In this document: positions 1-11,047 of the stretch, one piece after another | How the letters are laid out: every line of letters begins with the position of its first letter | How positions within the stretch are numbered: position 1 is the first letter of the stretch | Assembly (NCBI GenBank): GCA_947044405.1 | Contig: CAMRHE010000115.1 | Coordinates: 992,001-1,056,000 of the forward strand | Length of the DNA: 64,000 nt | Origin: Leptodactylus fallax | Lineage: Eukaryota > Chordata > Amphibia > Anura > Leptodactylidae | Direction: 5' to 3' | The notes under the pieces: generated by a model | Told to the model about the DNA's origin: nothing | The model's input: the letters and a program-made list of their open reading frames with translations, nothing else | The model's database searches: none | Translations under genes and position numbers: made by a program

Positions 1-330
1 TTTTTACTTGACAAAAAAGAAAAGCGTAACAGCACCGGCAAAATAGGGAGCGACTGGACTCCCCAAGATGTACAGCAGTGCCCTGTCTCCAATCCTGGGT
101 CATGCAAACAGGCTCACAGGAGTCTCGCATGTGCACTTGTGAGGGTCGATACGTCGCGTATTGCTGTTTCCATTAAAGGATTTTGCCATCAAACCTACAA
201 GCTGCTGGCGGATTGGATTTTTTTTTCACCTTTTTATCTGGTTACACACCACACCATGTATATTGCACAATATCAACCAAAAACAATGGCACCACTATCA
301 AATTTTTGCCGACAAATTTTCGTATCTATG

Positions 331-502
331 TTTAATGAGATAAAAGTTACAATGTGTCTTTTTCTTTACAAGGTGGACACATTCCAAAACAAAATTTGGA
401 AGTCGGTATGTTTGTCCTTTCTACTGTATATAAGGGAGACCAAGAGAAGGGTCTGTACCTTTCATTTCAGCCTAAGCTTCTCTTCCTGGAGAGACAACCA
501 AA
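331..502 (+). promoter_or_regulatory. Core promoter and 5' UTR of gastrokine copy 1
   Basis: A TATA box (TATATAAGGG, 427-436) lies about 70 bp before the start codon, so transcription probably begins near 455-460 and leaves a short leader ending ACAACCAAA-ATG. Upstream are an AGATAA GATA-type site (338-343) and a TGTTTGT forkhead-type site (409-415). The same block recurs before copies 2, 3 and 4 and, diverged, before copy 5. GATA and FOXA factors are known regulators of stomach epithelium; their use here is inferred only from the motifs. Confidence 0.75.
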
Positions 503-3500
503 ATGAAGACCTTGGTAAGTATCGACAACTGAATTTATTGCTATAATGGCTGATACAATTTAGATTATAGGAAGTTAGAAGGTACATTATAGCAACTCAG
601 AATTTACAGGCAAGTCATAGAAGTTGTATAGATTTGGTCTTAAAGACTCTTGCTTGTGTGAATAGTCTATATTAAAGGGGTTGTCCAGCAGTATACTACT
701 GATGACGTATGGTTAGTAATGGTCATCAATAGCAGATCAGCGGGTGTCTGTCTCCCGGCATCCCCAACCATCAGATGTTTGCAGCAGCTGCAGTATACCG
801 ACACTAGCACAGCTGGGTAAATTATGTAGAGGCAAGTGAAGTAAATGCAAGCTCAGCCCCATTTAAGTTATGGTCATGGAAAAACTTCTGTATCTTAGGA
901 GACACAGATCAGCTCTACTAGTGACTATGGGGCTGTGGTCCCCTGTAACTAAGCGTGCCTTGGAAAATTGCAAGTAAAAAAAAAATGATATACTAAAGAA
1001 CTATAACTATTCATTTCTTATTTTTTGTACAAATTTAAAAAAAATTAACATGAATAAAACAAAATAAGTTATGAATGTAAATTGTTTTTATATAAATATA
1101 ATAAAAACAACCTCAAGTATAGAAAGATTTATCCCAACAAATAAAAAAGTTAGGGTTGTTAAACCACTACATGTGCAAATTTACCAAGTGTCTGGCCATG
1201 AAAGTTGGTGCCATATGCAGCAGATCCTTGTTATTGGCGTTGCAGGTTATTGTTTCACATTCATAGACATAATCTTAGTTTCTGTTCTAATAAAGCGGCA
1301 ACCACATGCAGACGAAGCCCTGCCCCATGAGGCTCCAATGATCTCACACATATAGGTGGTTACCTATATGATCATGCAGTCACTGGTGGTGAATGTGGGT
1401 TTTGTTCATCCACATGTGGCTGCCACTACTTTAGGTATAGACATGGTGTAGGTAATAATCATAACAGAATTAATAAAAATGTTCTTTATATTTTTGTATT
1501 TCAGGTGATTTTCGCTGCTCTCCTTGGATCTTTGCTTGCTACTGATGTAAGAATCCTTATAATATTCTGTATATTTGCCATTCATATGTATTTTTACATG
1601 AAATATGTCTTGTGTCTGGCTACATGCTTTGAGGTCATGTGTTCTGGTTTAGGTTTTATATACAGTATTGTTGAAGTTGCTGGTAACTTTGTAACTTTCT
1701 TGTATAGAATGTAAATGTTAACAACCAGGATAATGTTGGTGGCAATGCTCATCAAACCGTGAATATCAACAACCAGGATCAGGTGGCCCATCTAAACAAC
1801 TGGAATGGCTGGAACTCCTGGGACTCCGTCTGTGACTATGGGAGAGTAAGTAATCGCCTAACCAAGTCCGCCATTTAGAGTATAATGTGTAGAAAAAAGA
1901 TAGTTGTCTACAATGTATCAGTGCAGGTAAAATGTTTTAGAGATTAAAAGACTAAAAATATTATAATCTTGTATACACTTTCATTATATTGTGAGCTTTT
2001 ATTTTGATAAATTACAACCCCCCTTCTAAAGAAAAGAAAAGTTTGTCCCTATGGCTGGGTTCACATCTGTGTCATTGGTTCCATTAGGAACCTTCTTTGC
2101 AGATTGTATTAAAAAAACTGGTAAAAGGTGTGTGGCTCACTGGGCTATTTTATCATAGATAGCAAGATGAAATCCAGCAAAGCCCATCATAGTCAATAGG
2201 GTTTGTTGGGTGCTGTTGGTGACACCTGACATAAAAGTGGAAATACAGAGGTGAAGTCAGCCTAAAGCTGTTCATAGACATTGGATTTCAGCAGGAACAG
2301 CTGATTTTTTAATATGTATGGGGTCCTGCTAAGTCTCTGCTGACAATAGATTTGAGGGGAAAGATTTGGATTCTATCTGCCCAATCCTTTTGTTTTCATA
2401 GAGATAAGCCGCCACCTTAGGAGTTCCAGTAGTGGTTTACTCTCCTCTACCTGTTCAGACAATATGTATGGCCAAGTCTGGCAAGACACTTGTCAGGCAA
2501 TCGGCCAACAGCTTTAGTCTGTAAGTCTATGATATAATCCTTATTAAACTAAAATATTCTGTTCAAGTAGAGGTTGAAGACAGGATTTGGATTATGTGAG
2601 TCCAGATGGTATGTTAGATGTCAACCATTCCTAGAGGTCTACTCCTCCATGTTTAGACCTCTAATAACAGTTATCTACAAAAAAAAAGACCCAGTTAACA
2701 GTGGAGAGGAAAATCCTACAAAAGACTGGCTTGTACCTATCACATGTACAATTACTATTTCAGGGGTTAAATACAATAAGTAACTGGTTGTAATCTTATT
2801 ACATTAAAGGGAGTATTTGCAACACGACTCTATAAAGAGAAGAAGTGTCTGGTCACAAAAATGGATAAGACTGTTTTCCCCAGCCTGGACTCACTCAACA
2901 AACCTGTAAGGAGTTTAATCATTTATTCTTATTGTAATTGAATTGAAATATTGGGTTAAAGGATGTTTGATCCATGCCAAGTCTTCTTCTAGCCAATATT
3001 TAAGTTTTGGTCCATGGAGTACATAGAGAATGGGGTGTCCATAGGAAAAAAAAATGATGCCTCCTGACTCCACAACATTTCTAACCTCCCAGGACAGGTG
3101 GTTTTGGTTTCCCCTATTTTCATGGCCTAAATATATGTTCCAATATGTTCTTTGTCAACATTGCCTGGAGATCGAATTAATGAGGTTCTCATCAACCCAG
3201 TAGTGGACCTTATCACAGATGCATGGGCTACTTCTATGGTGCTCCTGCTTTTGGTATACTATATAATTGATGTATGTATCTTACTTTGTGTGTTGTACAT
3301 TGAGAATATATACAGTATGTGTGCTAATGTGTGCATGATATTAGCAAATGTAGCAATGTATGGGAACTTCTCACAGAGCTTAAGCACAAATCATGATCTA
3401 ATAACTGTAATTGGGGTAAGTGGGTGTATTTGGCTATGTATACTTTATATTAGGAATCTACATTTGGCATATATACCTAGAAAACCTTCCATCGTAAACC

Positions 3501-4472
3501 GTACTAAAAAAAAAAGTATACCGCATGGGGTGTTATATTACCTTGTGAGCTTGTTAGCAGTTTCCCATTCTATACCCGTACTGTAGGATATGTTACTTAC
3601 TTCTCTTCCAGATGGGAGACTTTCACAATTATGTTTCTGACCTAAAGGCTTTCAACCTGATGTGAACAGAGCCTTTTATTTAACCCAATTTTAAATTTCT
3701 ACATTTAAAACAGTCAACCAAATTTGTCTTATGTTCAGGTGAAGGCAACAAGTTTCTTCAAGTATAATATAAACCAAGTTCCCATTGCCAACATTGGCAT
3801 ATATGGTATCCATATTGAAGCCATGTGCCGGGGAATCCCATCCTACACTGCTGAAGCAAACCAAGGTGAGGCATGGAGTCCTTAATCCTTTACCTTAAGT
3901 ACAAGACAAGTCAGCTTCTAAGGTTGTGGCAGGAACATGTCTGTAACTGGAAGGTATGCAGAGGGAGTGGTCGCATCCGGGCCCAGGATCCTTAGGGGGA
4001 CAATAAGGTGTCCCTTCCCAATATGAGCAGACCAAAGCTAAAAACGATACATTATATTTGGGGGAACTGGTACAGATGTTGCATTGGGGCCCAGAAGCTT
4101 TATGTTACGCCTCTGGGCAGGAACCTAACTGCTGATAAGACATGGAAACTTTTTGGGGTGTGCTACTGTTTTTCAAGGACCCAGGAATTTATTCTTATAT
4201 TTTGCAAATGCATAAATGTCCCCATAGTAGGATGAAAGTACATGATGATAATGTGAGCTTACTTTAGGTGGGGTGTCCAGTCTGAGTTTTTTCCCCTCTG
4301 TGTATGACCCTCTATAGACACTAGAATTAATATAATCTGATGGATGAATATTTGATCCTAACCTGTTCTTTTTATTATCTTTCTTCCTTTGCATTCATTA
4401 GTGGATGATTTTTTGGCTGTTTGTGGCACCAACAGCATCATCACCATTGGCGGCATCACTTTCTGCTTTTAA
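503..4472 (+). CDS. gkn1: Gastrokine-like secreted BRICHOS protein, copy 1 (six exons, intact)
   Basis: Coding exons: 503-514, 1505-1546, 1708-1845, 2810-2905, 3739-3865 and 4402-4472; all introns are GT-AG and the sum gives 161 residues. Residues 1-18 form a signal peptide (MKTLVIFAALLGSLLATD, cut near 16-18). Residues 19-64 are an Asn-rich stretch ending NGWNSWDSVCDYGR; residues 65-138 carry the BRICHOS domain with EKKC (C77) and MCRG (C126); C146 and C160 lie in the last exon. These four cysteines match the gastrokine pattern; C60 is extra. Gastrokines are secreted by gastric surface cells and help maintain mucosal integrity; BRICHOS domains have anti-aggregation activity. The NGW.SW..DYG and MCRGIPSY signatures favour GKN1 over GKN2. 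This is the first of five tandem copies and is differently spelled at CGTNS in exon 6, where the others have D or N after Cys. Confidence 0.9.
674..880. repeat. Dispersed anuran-type foldback repeat in copy 1 intron 1
   Basis: The stretch begins AAAGGGGTTGTCCAGCAGTA and continues through GGTCATCAATAGCAGATCAGCGGG and CCCGGCATCCCCAACCATCAG. It resembles the very common frog foldback repeat with GTTGTCC and GGTCATCA ends. Equivalent copies sit in intron 1 of copy 2 (from about 11315), copy 3 (from about 23645) and copy 4 (from about 38905), so it predates the gene amplification. The rest of intron 1 (515-1504) shows nothing else recognisable. Confidence 0.6.
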
Positions 4473-4539
4473 TCCAGTACCCCAGACTTCCTCCATACCA
4501 GATTCTTTGCATTTTGTGTTTCCATCTTTTTTTACTATT

Positions 4540-4545
4540 AATAAA
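4540..4545 (+). terminator. Polyadenylation signal of gastrokine copy 1
   Basis: AATAAA lies 68 bp after the TAA stop in the context CTATTAATAAAGCATTTATATAA, which is preserved in all five copies. Cleavage would be expected some 15-25 bp later. Confidence 0.85.
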
Positions 4546-7311
4546 GCATTTATATAAAATGTAGACTTTTTGCTCTTCTGTATTGTATGTGTATCATGAG
4601 TGAGAGATGTAACATTTTACAGAGCGGTGTAATATAATTACAATATGTAGTAAACAAAACAACTATTGGGGAAAACTTTATATTCCAAGTTGTATGGGTG
4701 AAAAAGTTTAAAGGGAAGATGTCACAAAAAAATCTATTTTTGAAACCAAATTTTATGCCACATTTATTTTTAAGAGTTTTTTATGGTTTTTTTTTATTTT
4801 TCATATCTCTATATTTAAAAAAAGTACAAAATCCTAAAATTTTGTCTCCGGCAACTAAGCCTAATAAAAGACTTACACTTTCTTGCCAATTTCTTGCAGC
4901 AGTCACCTCATTTACAATAGAAGATGAAACCTCTATAAATAACACCACAAACCCATTATTGCATACACTACTGACATTAGATGATGTCACCACTTATCTA
5001 CTCTCTATCTCTCCCTGCACAGATCATGTCTAGAAAACTCTTCCATACTCTTCGATGAGTCGGCTCCAATCTTTTGCTGCTTATAGCCATGAGACTGCTG
5101 TAAAGTAAACTCAGATTCAACCACATCTCAGCCAAGTCAGAGGGATTGATAGGGTCCCCACAGTATGATTTACTGCCGAGAAGAGCTGAACACAAGGGGA
5201 GTTCAGACCTTCTAGGTGATGGAAATTAAGCCTGTGAGAGCTAATATGGCTGACAGGAAGTAGTGGCAAGCTATAACCTAACCACAGGATAGGTCATCAG
5301 TATGTGATCAATGCGGGTCCGACACAAAAAATAAATTGTAACTTTATTAAATCTTAATTAATATCAAAAATGATCCGTAAAAAGGGACTATGTCACACAG
5401 TTGCTAAAACAGACCCCATTGTAAACCTGATAGTATTATGATATCAATGCATAACATATAAAAGGTTTTAACACAGGTTATTGCACAACACCAAGCCCAG
5501 TCTCAAATGCAAAAGTGCCAATAGAGGGCGATAATGGTAAAGGCAAATGTGCTGTATATGTTAAGAATAATGTCTAGGCATAAAGACAAACATCAGTTTA
5601 TTATATCCCCAGATGTTTGGCAGATATTCTGCACTAAGGAAACTTGTAACAATCACTGTGGTGCCTGTCATGCCAGTCTACCCAAAGGATAACAGGACAG
5701 CTGGTTCCCCGCTTTTTTGGGCTTGAAACAGATGCACTAAAATCCTGGACCAGAACTCCCCGATAGGCATGGGAATAGCTTCTGCTTAATAGAAAGAGCG
5801 TAAGTCTTTCCACTGAGGGACTGCTGTAAGCTCCCCCATACAAGGGGTTGTAGCGCAACCTTCACTTTGAACCACCGGGTTCTTCCTCCACATTCCTCTG
5901 AGGAGCACCCATTACAGGGTGGTGAAACGCGACAGAAGGAGGTGCGTATTAGGCTTTTTTAGGGCAAGCTTTGGGACTGCACTTGTCAGGGCGGGAGCTT
6001 TATATCTTCGGGTATTATGGAAGGAGAAAGATATTCCTCCTATGATTCTATCAGTTCCCTATACCCATCCTTTGGTACAATCCCTGCCACATTTTGACCC
6101 ACTACGGTCCACCGTTGAAATCGGCAAGATTGTTCCGATTATTTGTCTATTTACATGCAAATTAAGACTTGTTGAATTTTTAACTATTATATTAAATGTT
6201 AAGTTTTATTTATCTTTTTGATATGTTATGGATATATGGTTCTGGTAATTAAATAACTAATCCACTGAGGAGCTAGTTATTTTGTTCTCCTTTTTTCATG
6301 TTTATCGTGGACTATATATAGAGTCCAGAATTAGTTAAAATATCATCAAAAATCCCTATACAATTTTTTTAACATGAAAGTTTTGTTTGGAAAATAGGTC
6401 ATTTTTTAGGGACATGACATGAGTCGTCACATTTACGCCAGCAAGACATGGAAATACATAGTGGACATTTTATCATTGTGGCACACAGAACCACAAAAAG
6501 CAAAACACGTAGAAAACAAAAGCACAGGACTATACATTGGCCTATCTTGAATGGGGACTTATGTCAGTCATTTAAAGGAAAGTGCGTCACCAGAAAGTAA
6601 CCTATTTTTAAACCAAATGAGCATACATATTTTTGATACTCTTTGCAGCAGTCACCTCTTTCACATCATAGACAGAATTAAACTAGAAGATAACGCCTTT
6701 ATAGTTGACACTACTAAGTCATCATTGCATCCACTACTGACAATAGAAGATGTCGCAGCTTATCTACTACCCCCCTTGCACAGAGCATGCCTAGAAAACT
6801 CTCCCATAGACCTCAATGAGTCAGTTCCAGTCTATGGCTGCCTATGACTATGAGATGCTTTAACCCTTTTACCTGCCTCTATAACCCATATGACTCTAGT
6901 AACATAGATTTTTTTTGTATCTATAATTTATTTGTATTAAATGAACATTAGTGCTCTATGCTGTTTATTGTATTCATTCACTTGCAGAATCTACACTACA
7001 TTCATTTCAAATAGGAGTGTAGTAGAAGGAGAATTGCTGCAGCCCTTTACTTCCTCCCTGCTAAGAAAGGGAGTGATAGATATACACAGAAAATACTATA
7101 TGTTTCAGGAATATGTATAAAATCCTTCAGACTTCCAAGCAGGTCCAATGTATCTCCTGCCTACCTTTATCATTCATTGCTAGATTTAGTGTCCCTTTAA
7201 TGAACCCTGAAACATCAATACCCATTAGACCCAAAGCAGTAAGTGCCCCAAGGGAAACATCTGTACCACCAAACAATCAAGCAACCCTTTCTACACTGTG
7301 TTGCCCTAGGG
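4546..7311. other. Spacer of the duplicated unit after copy 1, with a unit-specific replacement
   Basis: No gene is seen. Most of the stretch aligns with the spacers after copies 2, 3 and 4 (starting at about 16952, 33114 and 42832), showing that the duplicated unit includes far more than the gene. From about 5794 to 6318, sequence unique to this unit (GTTGTAGCGCAACC, GGTGGTGAAACGCGAC) replaces roughly 1 kb present in the next unit (about 19078-20085); its GAAACGCG motif resembles dispersed frog repeats, but I cannot assign a family. Short open frames here are not conserved as proteins. Confidence 0.6.
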
Positions 7312-7648
7312 CAGTGATGGCGAACCTTTTAGAGACCGAATGCCCAAACTGCAACCCAAAATCCACTAATTTATTGCAGTGCCAACACGGCAATTTAACC
7401 TTAATACTGTGCGGATCCACAATTGCAGACTATAACGAACACACAAAATACGGTCGTGTGAATAAATAATGAAGGGCCGCCCCACAATACAATCTGCTCC
7501 ACAGTGGCCCTCACACAGTGCAGCCCACACAGTACAACCTGATGCAAAGTGACCCACAAACAGTATAATCTGTTCCACAGATAGATGCCAACAGCGAGGG
7601 GTTTTAAGTGCCACCTCTGGCATGCGTGCCATAGGTTCGCCACCACGG
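7312..7648. mobile_element. hAT-type MITE in spacer 1, flanked by CCCTAGGG
   Basis: The ends are CAGTGATGGCGAACC and, inverted, GGTTCGCCACCACGG, flanked by perfect 8-bp target duplications CCCTAGGG (7304-7311 and 7649-7656). An 8-bp duplication and a CAG-starting inverted repeat fit the hAT superfamily. The interior has degenerate repeats of CACAGTACAATCTGCTCCACAGTGGCCC, about 31 bp each, and no transposase. The same insertion at the same site is found in units 2 and 3, so it is older than the amplification. It belongs to the same family as the large element at 11860-13706. Confidence 0.85.
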
Positions 7649-7734
7649 CCCTAGGGCCTGTAAGAGGATATGGTGCCCAAGTCACTGTGACAGGAGAGGG
7701 AGTGAGTAACTGCCCTCTTGGGAATCCTTCATGA

Positions 7735-7875
7735 TAATATACTGTGTAATTGTGTAGAGGGCCAATAAAGGGAGCGGTACACTGTGTGAGGGCTAGTAAA
7801 GGGGTCATTAAAGGGGGTAATATACAGTGAAGGCCAGTAAAGGGGATGTTATGCTGTGTGTGGGCTAAATAAGGG
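7735..7875. repeat. Degenerate short tandem repeat of the spacer
   Basis: Variants of GGCCAATAAAGGGAGCGTTACACTGTGTGAGGGCTAGTAAAGGGG repeat loosely with a period of about 35-40 bp. Counterparts lie at about 21470-21640 and 36720-36865 in the next two units. Confidence 0.5.
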
Positions 7876-8645
7876 AATTTTTTTGATCTGAAAATGAGGG
7901 GGAATGGCCTAAAATTTTAATTAGGGGGGGCCCAGTGATGCAACCAAAGACACCAGGTCGCCCTGCAACTACTTCCCAGTTGCAAAAATGTTGAGCAGTG
8001 TTTCACTCAAAGTAGTGGTCATAGTTTTTATAGCTTATTATGTACACTTACTGTGTGAAGCTAGCAATTTGCTAAGTCAGATTTTTTTTTAAATATTTTT
8101 TGGGAGGGGGGCTTTCTATAGTTCACCTCAGGCAGCAGAGAGGCTAGGTTTACGCCCTTGGGTTCTCCAGCACGGAAGTGATTTTTCATACCGATGGTCT
8201 AGACCAGAGGTAGGCAACCTTTTCTGTTCGGCGTGCCGATTTTAATAAAAAAATCAAAGATGAGGTATTCGGAGTGCCGGTCAATAATTGTAAGTCTGAC
8301 GACCCCTAAACTAAAGTCATATACCACAAATCATAACACAGAAGTGCTGCCACCAGATGCTTTAGGACGCATGCGTTTACTACTATTTCCTGGGACGCTC
8401 CTGTACTTTCTGATTAGAAGCAATGAAAGTCCATGTGCAGCTGCCAATTAGTGGTAAATGTGTCCAGGAGCACCGTATGGCGGCATCCTTATGGTGAAAA
8501 CACACTATGTATCTGGATGCAGCTATATTCTTAGGCCACTGGAACTTTTTCATTCGATGTAAAACTGGTGCATTTTTGCACAAAAAAAAAAAACAAAGCT
8601 TGAGTTTTCTGTGCAAAAACACATCCTTAATATAGAAAACACACA

Positions 8646-8900
8646 GTTATACAGAATAATGTCCCATAGCAATCCCTGCACACGGTATTATGTCCCATAG
8701 CAGCCCCTGCAACATGGTATATGTCCCATAGCGGCCTCTGTACACGGTATTATGTCCCATAGTGGCCCCTGCACACGGTATATGTCCCATAGCGGCCCCT
8801 GCACACGGTATTATGTCCCATAGTGGCCCCTGCACACGGTATATGTCCCATAGTGGCCCCAGCACACTGTGTTATCCTCCATAGTAGCCCCTGCACACGG
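8646..8900. repeat. Minisatellite inside the unit-1 hAT-type element
   Basis: About eight units of 29-31 bp built on GTCCCATAGCGGCCCCTGCA followed by CACGGTAT(T)AT. The low-complexity protein frames on the minus strand here are by-products of the repeat. Confidence 0.8.
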
Positions 8901-8950
8901 TATAATATTCTAACTTTTATAATATTCCAATTTGTGCCACTCACTAGCTA

Positions 8951-9328
8951 TTATTATACTGTGGGGTCTCTTCAGACCCCCCGAGTATAATAAGTGGAGG
9001 GCAAAGAGAGGTGATGAAACATAAAAAACAATGTTACTCACCATTCCACGTTCCGCAGCCGCTCTGTATCTTCGGCGCTTCTGCCTGTAGTCAGCGACCG
9101 CTCATTGAGCCTCAGGGGTCGCGTCACGTCATTATGCGTAATGACGTCAGACACAGACGTGACACCTGAGGCCCTGTCAGCTGACTTCAGGCAGAAGCGC
9201 CTGAAGAGTACAGCGCGGCTGCGGAGCGTGAAATGGTGAGTGACATTGTTTTTTATGTTTGATCATCTCCCCGTGGGCTCCGCTTATTATACTCGGGGGT
9301 CTGAAGAGACCCCACAGTATAATAATAG
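8951..9328. repeat. Large palindrome (foldback) nested in the hAT-type element
   Basis: TATTATACTGTGGGGTCTCT at 8951 is matched inverted at about 9309-9328. The arms extend inward through ACATAAAAAACAATGT and TTCCGCAGCCGC, then GCGCTTCTGCCTG, to a centre near 9130-9170 rich in CpG and ACGTCA. The arms total about 180 bp each and are nearly complementary. It could be a nested foldback transposon; no target duplication was confirmed. Confidence 0.7.
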
Positions 9329-9779
9329 CAGTTTCGTTTCGGACGTGTTTGGTCCGATCAAAACTGCTGGGTGAGGAGTCCGCTGCCGTGCCAGGGAAAT
9401 AAGCCTCACGTGCCAAGAGTGGCACGCATGCCATAGGTTGCCGACCCCTGGTTTAGACCATCAGTATGTGTTGGCAGCGGATTAATCTTTGACTGTCCAG
9501 GCGTTCAACAGTAAACAGATATTTATTGAGGAACAAAGATAATACACTGTATTCTGTAACTTATGATCTCAGCTACTTGTCTGTGAGCTCCATGTGCTCT
9601 GCTCTATGCTGTAGCTACAAAAAGAGAAACAACAGAGAGGAACTTACTGGTTTTGTTACTCTAGCCCCACCTTTTTAACAGAGCTTTATTAACAACTTAA
9701 CACTATGCCTAGAGACAGAAGCTTATGCAGTTATAAACGCATAAACAGTAGTTGTTGCAATACAGGCAATAATAAACAT

Positions 9780-10085
9780 TATTCCAACAGTATGTAGTCT
9801 GTCGGAATCTGACACCTGGATCTCACACAGATCATCTGTTCTAGCAGCTTTTTGGCGCTGGAAACTGGTAGAGGATGGGCAGTGCATACAGCAACGCTCC
9901 TTTTCAAGTACTAGGAGTGGTGCAGAAGCCCTGTTCACTGTATAATGGTGCTTCCAGGGAATTGCTGCGTTGCTATCACCTAAATAGAAGTGGTGTTGCA
10001 CACACTGTTCATCCACTAGCAACTACCAGCACCCTGACAGATCACATACTGATGTCCCATCCTGTGGCTAGGTCATCAATATAAA
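9780..10085. mobile_element. Foldback MITE, unit 1 copy
   Basis: This stretch (GTATGTAGTCTGTCGGAATC ... GACAGATCACATACTGATG) corresponds to the better preserved copy at 37215-37541. Its left tip is disturbed by the hAT-type insertion just upstream. It has no coding capacity and is present in units 1-3. The rest to 10685 is ordinary unit spacer. Confidence 0.55.
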
Positions 10086-10859
10086 AAAAATCAGATTGGG
10101 ACCTGAAAACCTCCTGGTTGAACTCATGGGAGGAATCAAACCCATGATCAGGTTCCAAAATTAATTCAGACACCAGTCAAGACCTGTAAATTAATTCAGA
10201 TCTCAGACAAGATCCATGAATTACAACTCTGTCAGCTATGGGTTTGGTTATTTCACTGCATATAGAGCTCCAGTAAAGGTTCCATGCTCATCCATGGGTT
10301 CCCTGTTATAGTGGTGTAACCATTTTTTCTTTCCAGCTTTCTGTATGGTTTTACTGGCTCTGCATTGCAAGACCCCAATAATGAATTTGAATAGAGCAGT
10401 GGTAATACATGCTCACTGCTGCTCTATTTTATGAGGCCAATGGGAACAGCTGAGTGCTATACTTGTTTTTTTTTCCTGTCAGCCCTATAGATATTTAATG
10501 GAGCAGTATGGAACATACATGACCAAAGCTCTATTCAAATTTCTCCTCTAAACTCCAAAAATAAAGGGATTTTACTGTTTTACTGATTTTAATGTTTGCT
10601 CCTAAAGTTCCATAAAGATCATAGAGTGGTCTTTGGATTACAGAGAGGTCACTCATGTACCCACTTCAGCATACTACTGATTATCCAACTTTTTATTTGA
10701 CAAAAAAGAAAAGCGTAACAACATTGGCAAAATAGGGAGCGACTGGACTCTGGCGGATTGGATTTTTTTTTCACCTTTTTATCTGGTTACACACCACACC
10801 ATGTATATTGCACAATATGAACCAAAAACAATGGCACCACTATCAAATTTTTGCCGACA

Positions 10860-11047
10860 AATTTTCATATCTATGTTTAATGAGATAAAAGTTACAGTGT
10901 GTCTTTTTCTTTACAAGGTGGACACATTCCAAAACAAAATTTGGAAGTCGGTATGTTTGTCCTTTCTTCTGTATATAAGGGAGACCAAGAGAAGGGTCTG
11001 TACCTTTCATTTCAGCCTAAGCTTCTCTTCCTGGAGAGACAACCAAA
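10860..11047 (+). promoter_or_regulatory. Core promoter and 5' UTR of gastrokine copy 2
   Basis: TATATAAG lies at 10972-10979, with the same AGATAA and TGTTTGT motifs as copy 1. Compared with copies 1, 3 and 4, about 145 bp is missing just upstream, at about 10750, where ACTGGACTC joins directly to TGGCGGATTGG. The core promoter is unaffected. Confidence 0.75.

Larger units (their letters stand above)
8205..9450. mobile_element. Composite hAT-type element specific to unit 1
   Basis: Terminal repeats CAGAGGTAGGCAACC and GGTTGCCGACCCCTG are flanked by an 8-bp duplication GTCTAGAC / GTTTAGAC (8197-8204, 9451-9458). Units 2 and 3 lack the element at the equivalent place. The subterminal GGCACGCATGCCATAGGTT resembles that of the CAGTGATGG family, so the two are probably related. 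It has no transposase frame and carries two internal structures, a minisatellite (8646-8900) and a palindrome (8951-9328). Confidence 0.8.

Noticed and set aside
139..546. Open frame spanning the copy 1 promoter and exon 1 (also 10801-11091 and 38487-38681)
   Set aside because: It crosses the TATA box and exon 1 in a frame different from the signal peptide and has no protein similarity. It recurs only because the promoters are duplicated.
3152..3586. Hydrophobic open frame in intron 4 of copy 1 (also 15455-15769 and 31492-32043)
   Set aside because: It lies wholly inside an AT-rich intron, is broken in copy 4, has no counterpart in copy 5, and its differences do not favour silent changes. 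The similarity only reflects duplication of the intron.
7113..7469. Recurring frame beginning MYKILQTSKQVQC in three spacers (also 20850 and 36117)
   Set aside because: It is repeated because the spacer is duplicated. Its 3' part runs into the hAT MITE, and there is no recognisable domain, splice context or promoter.
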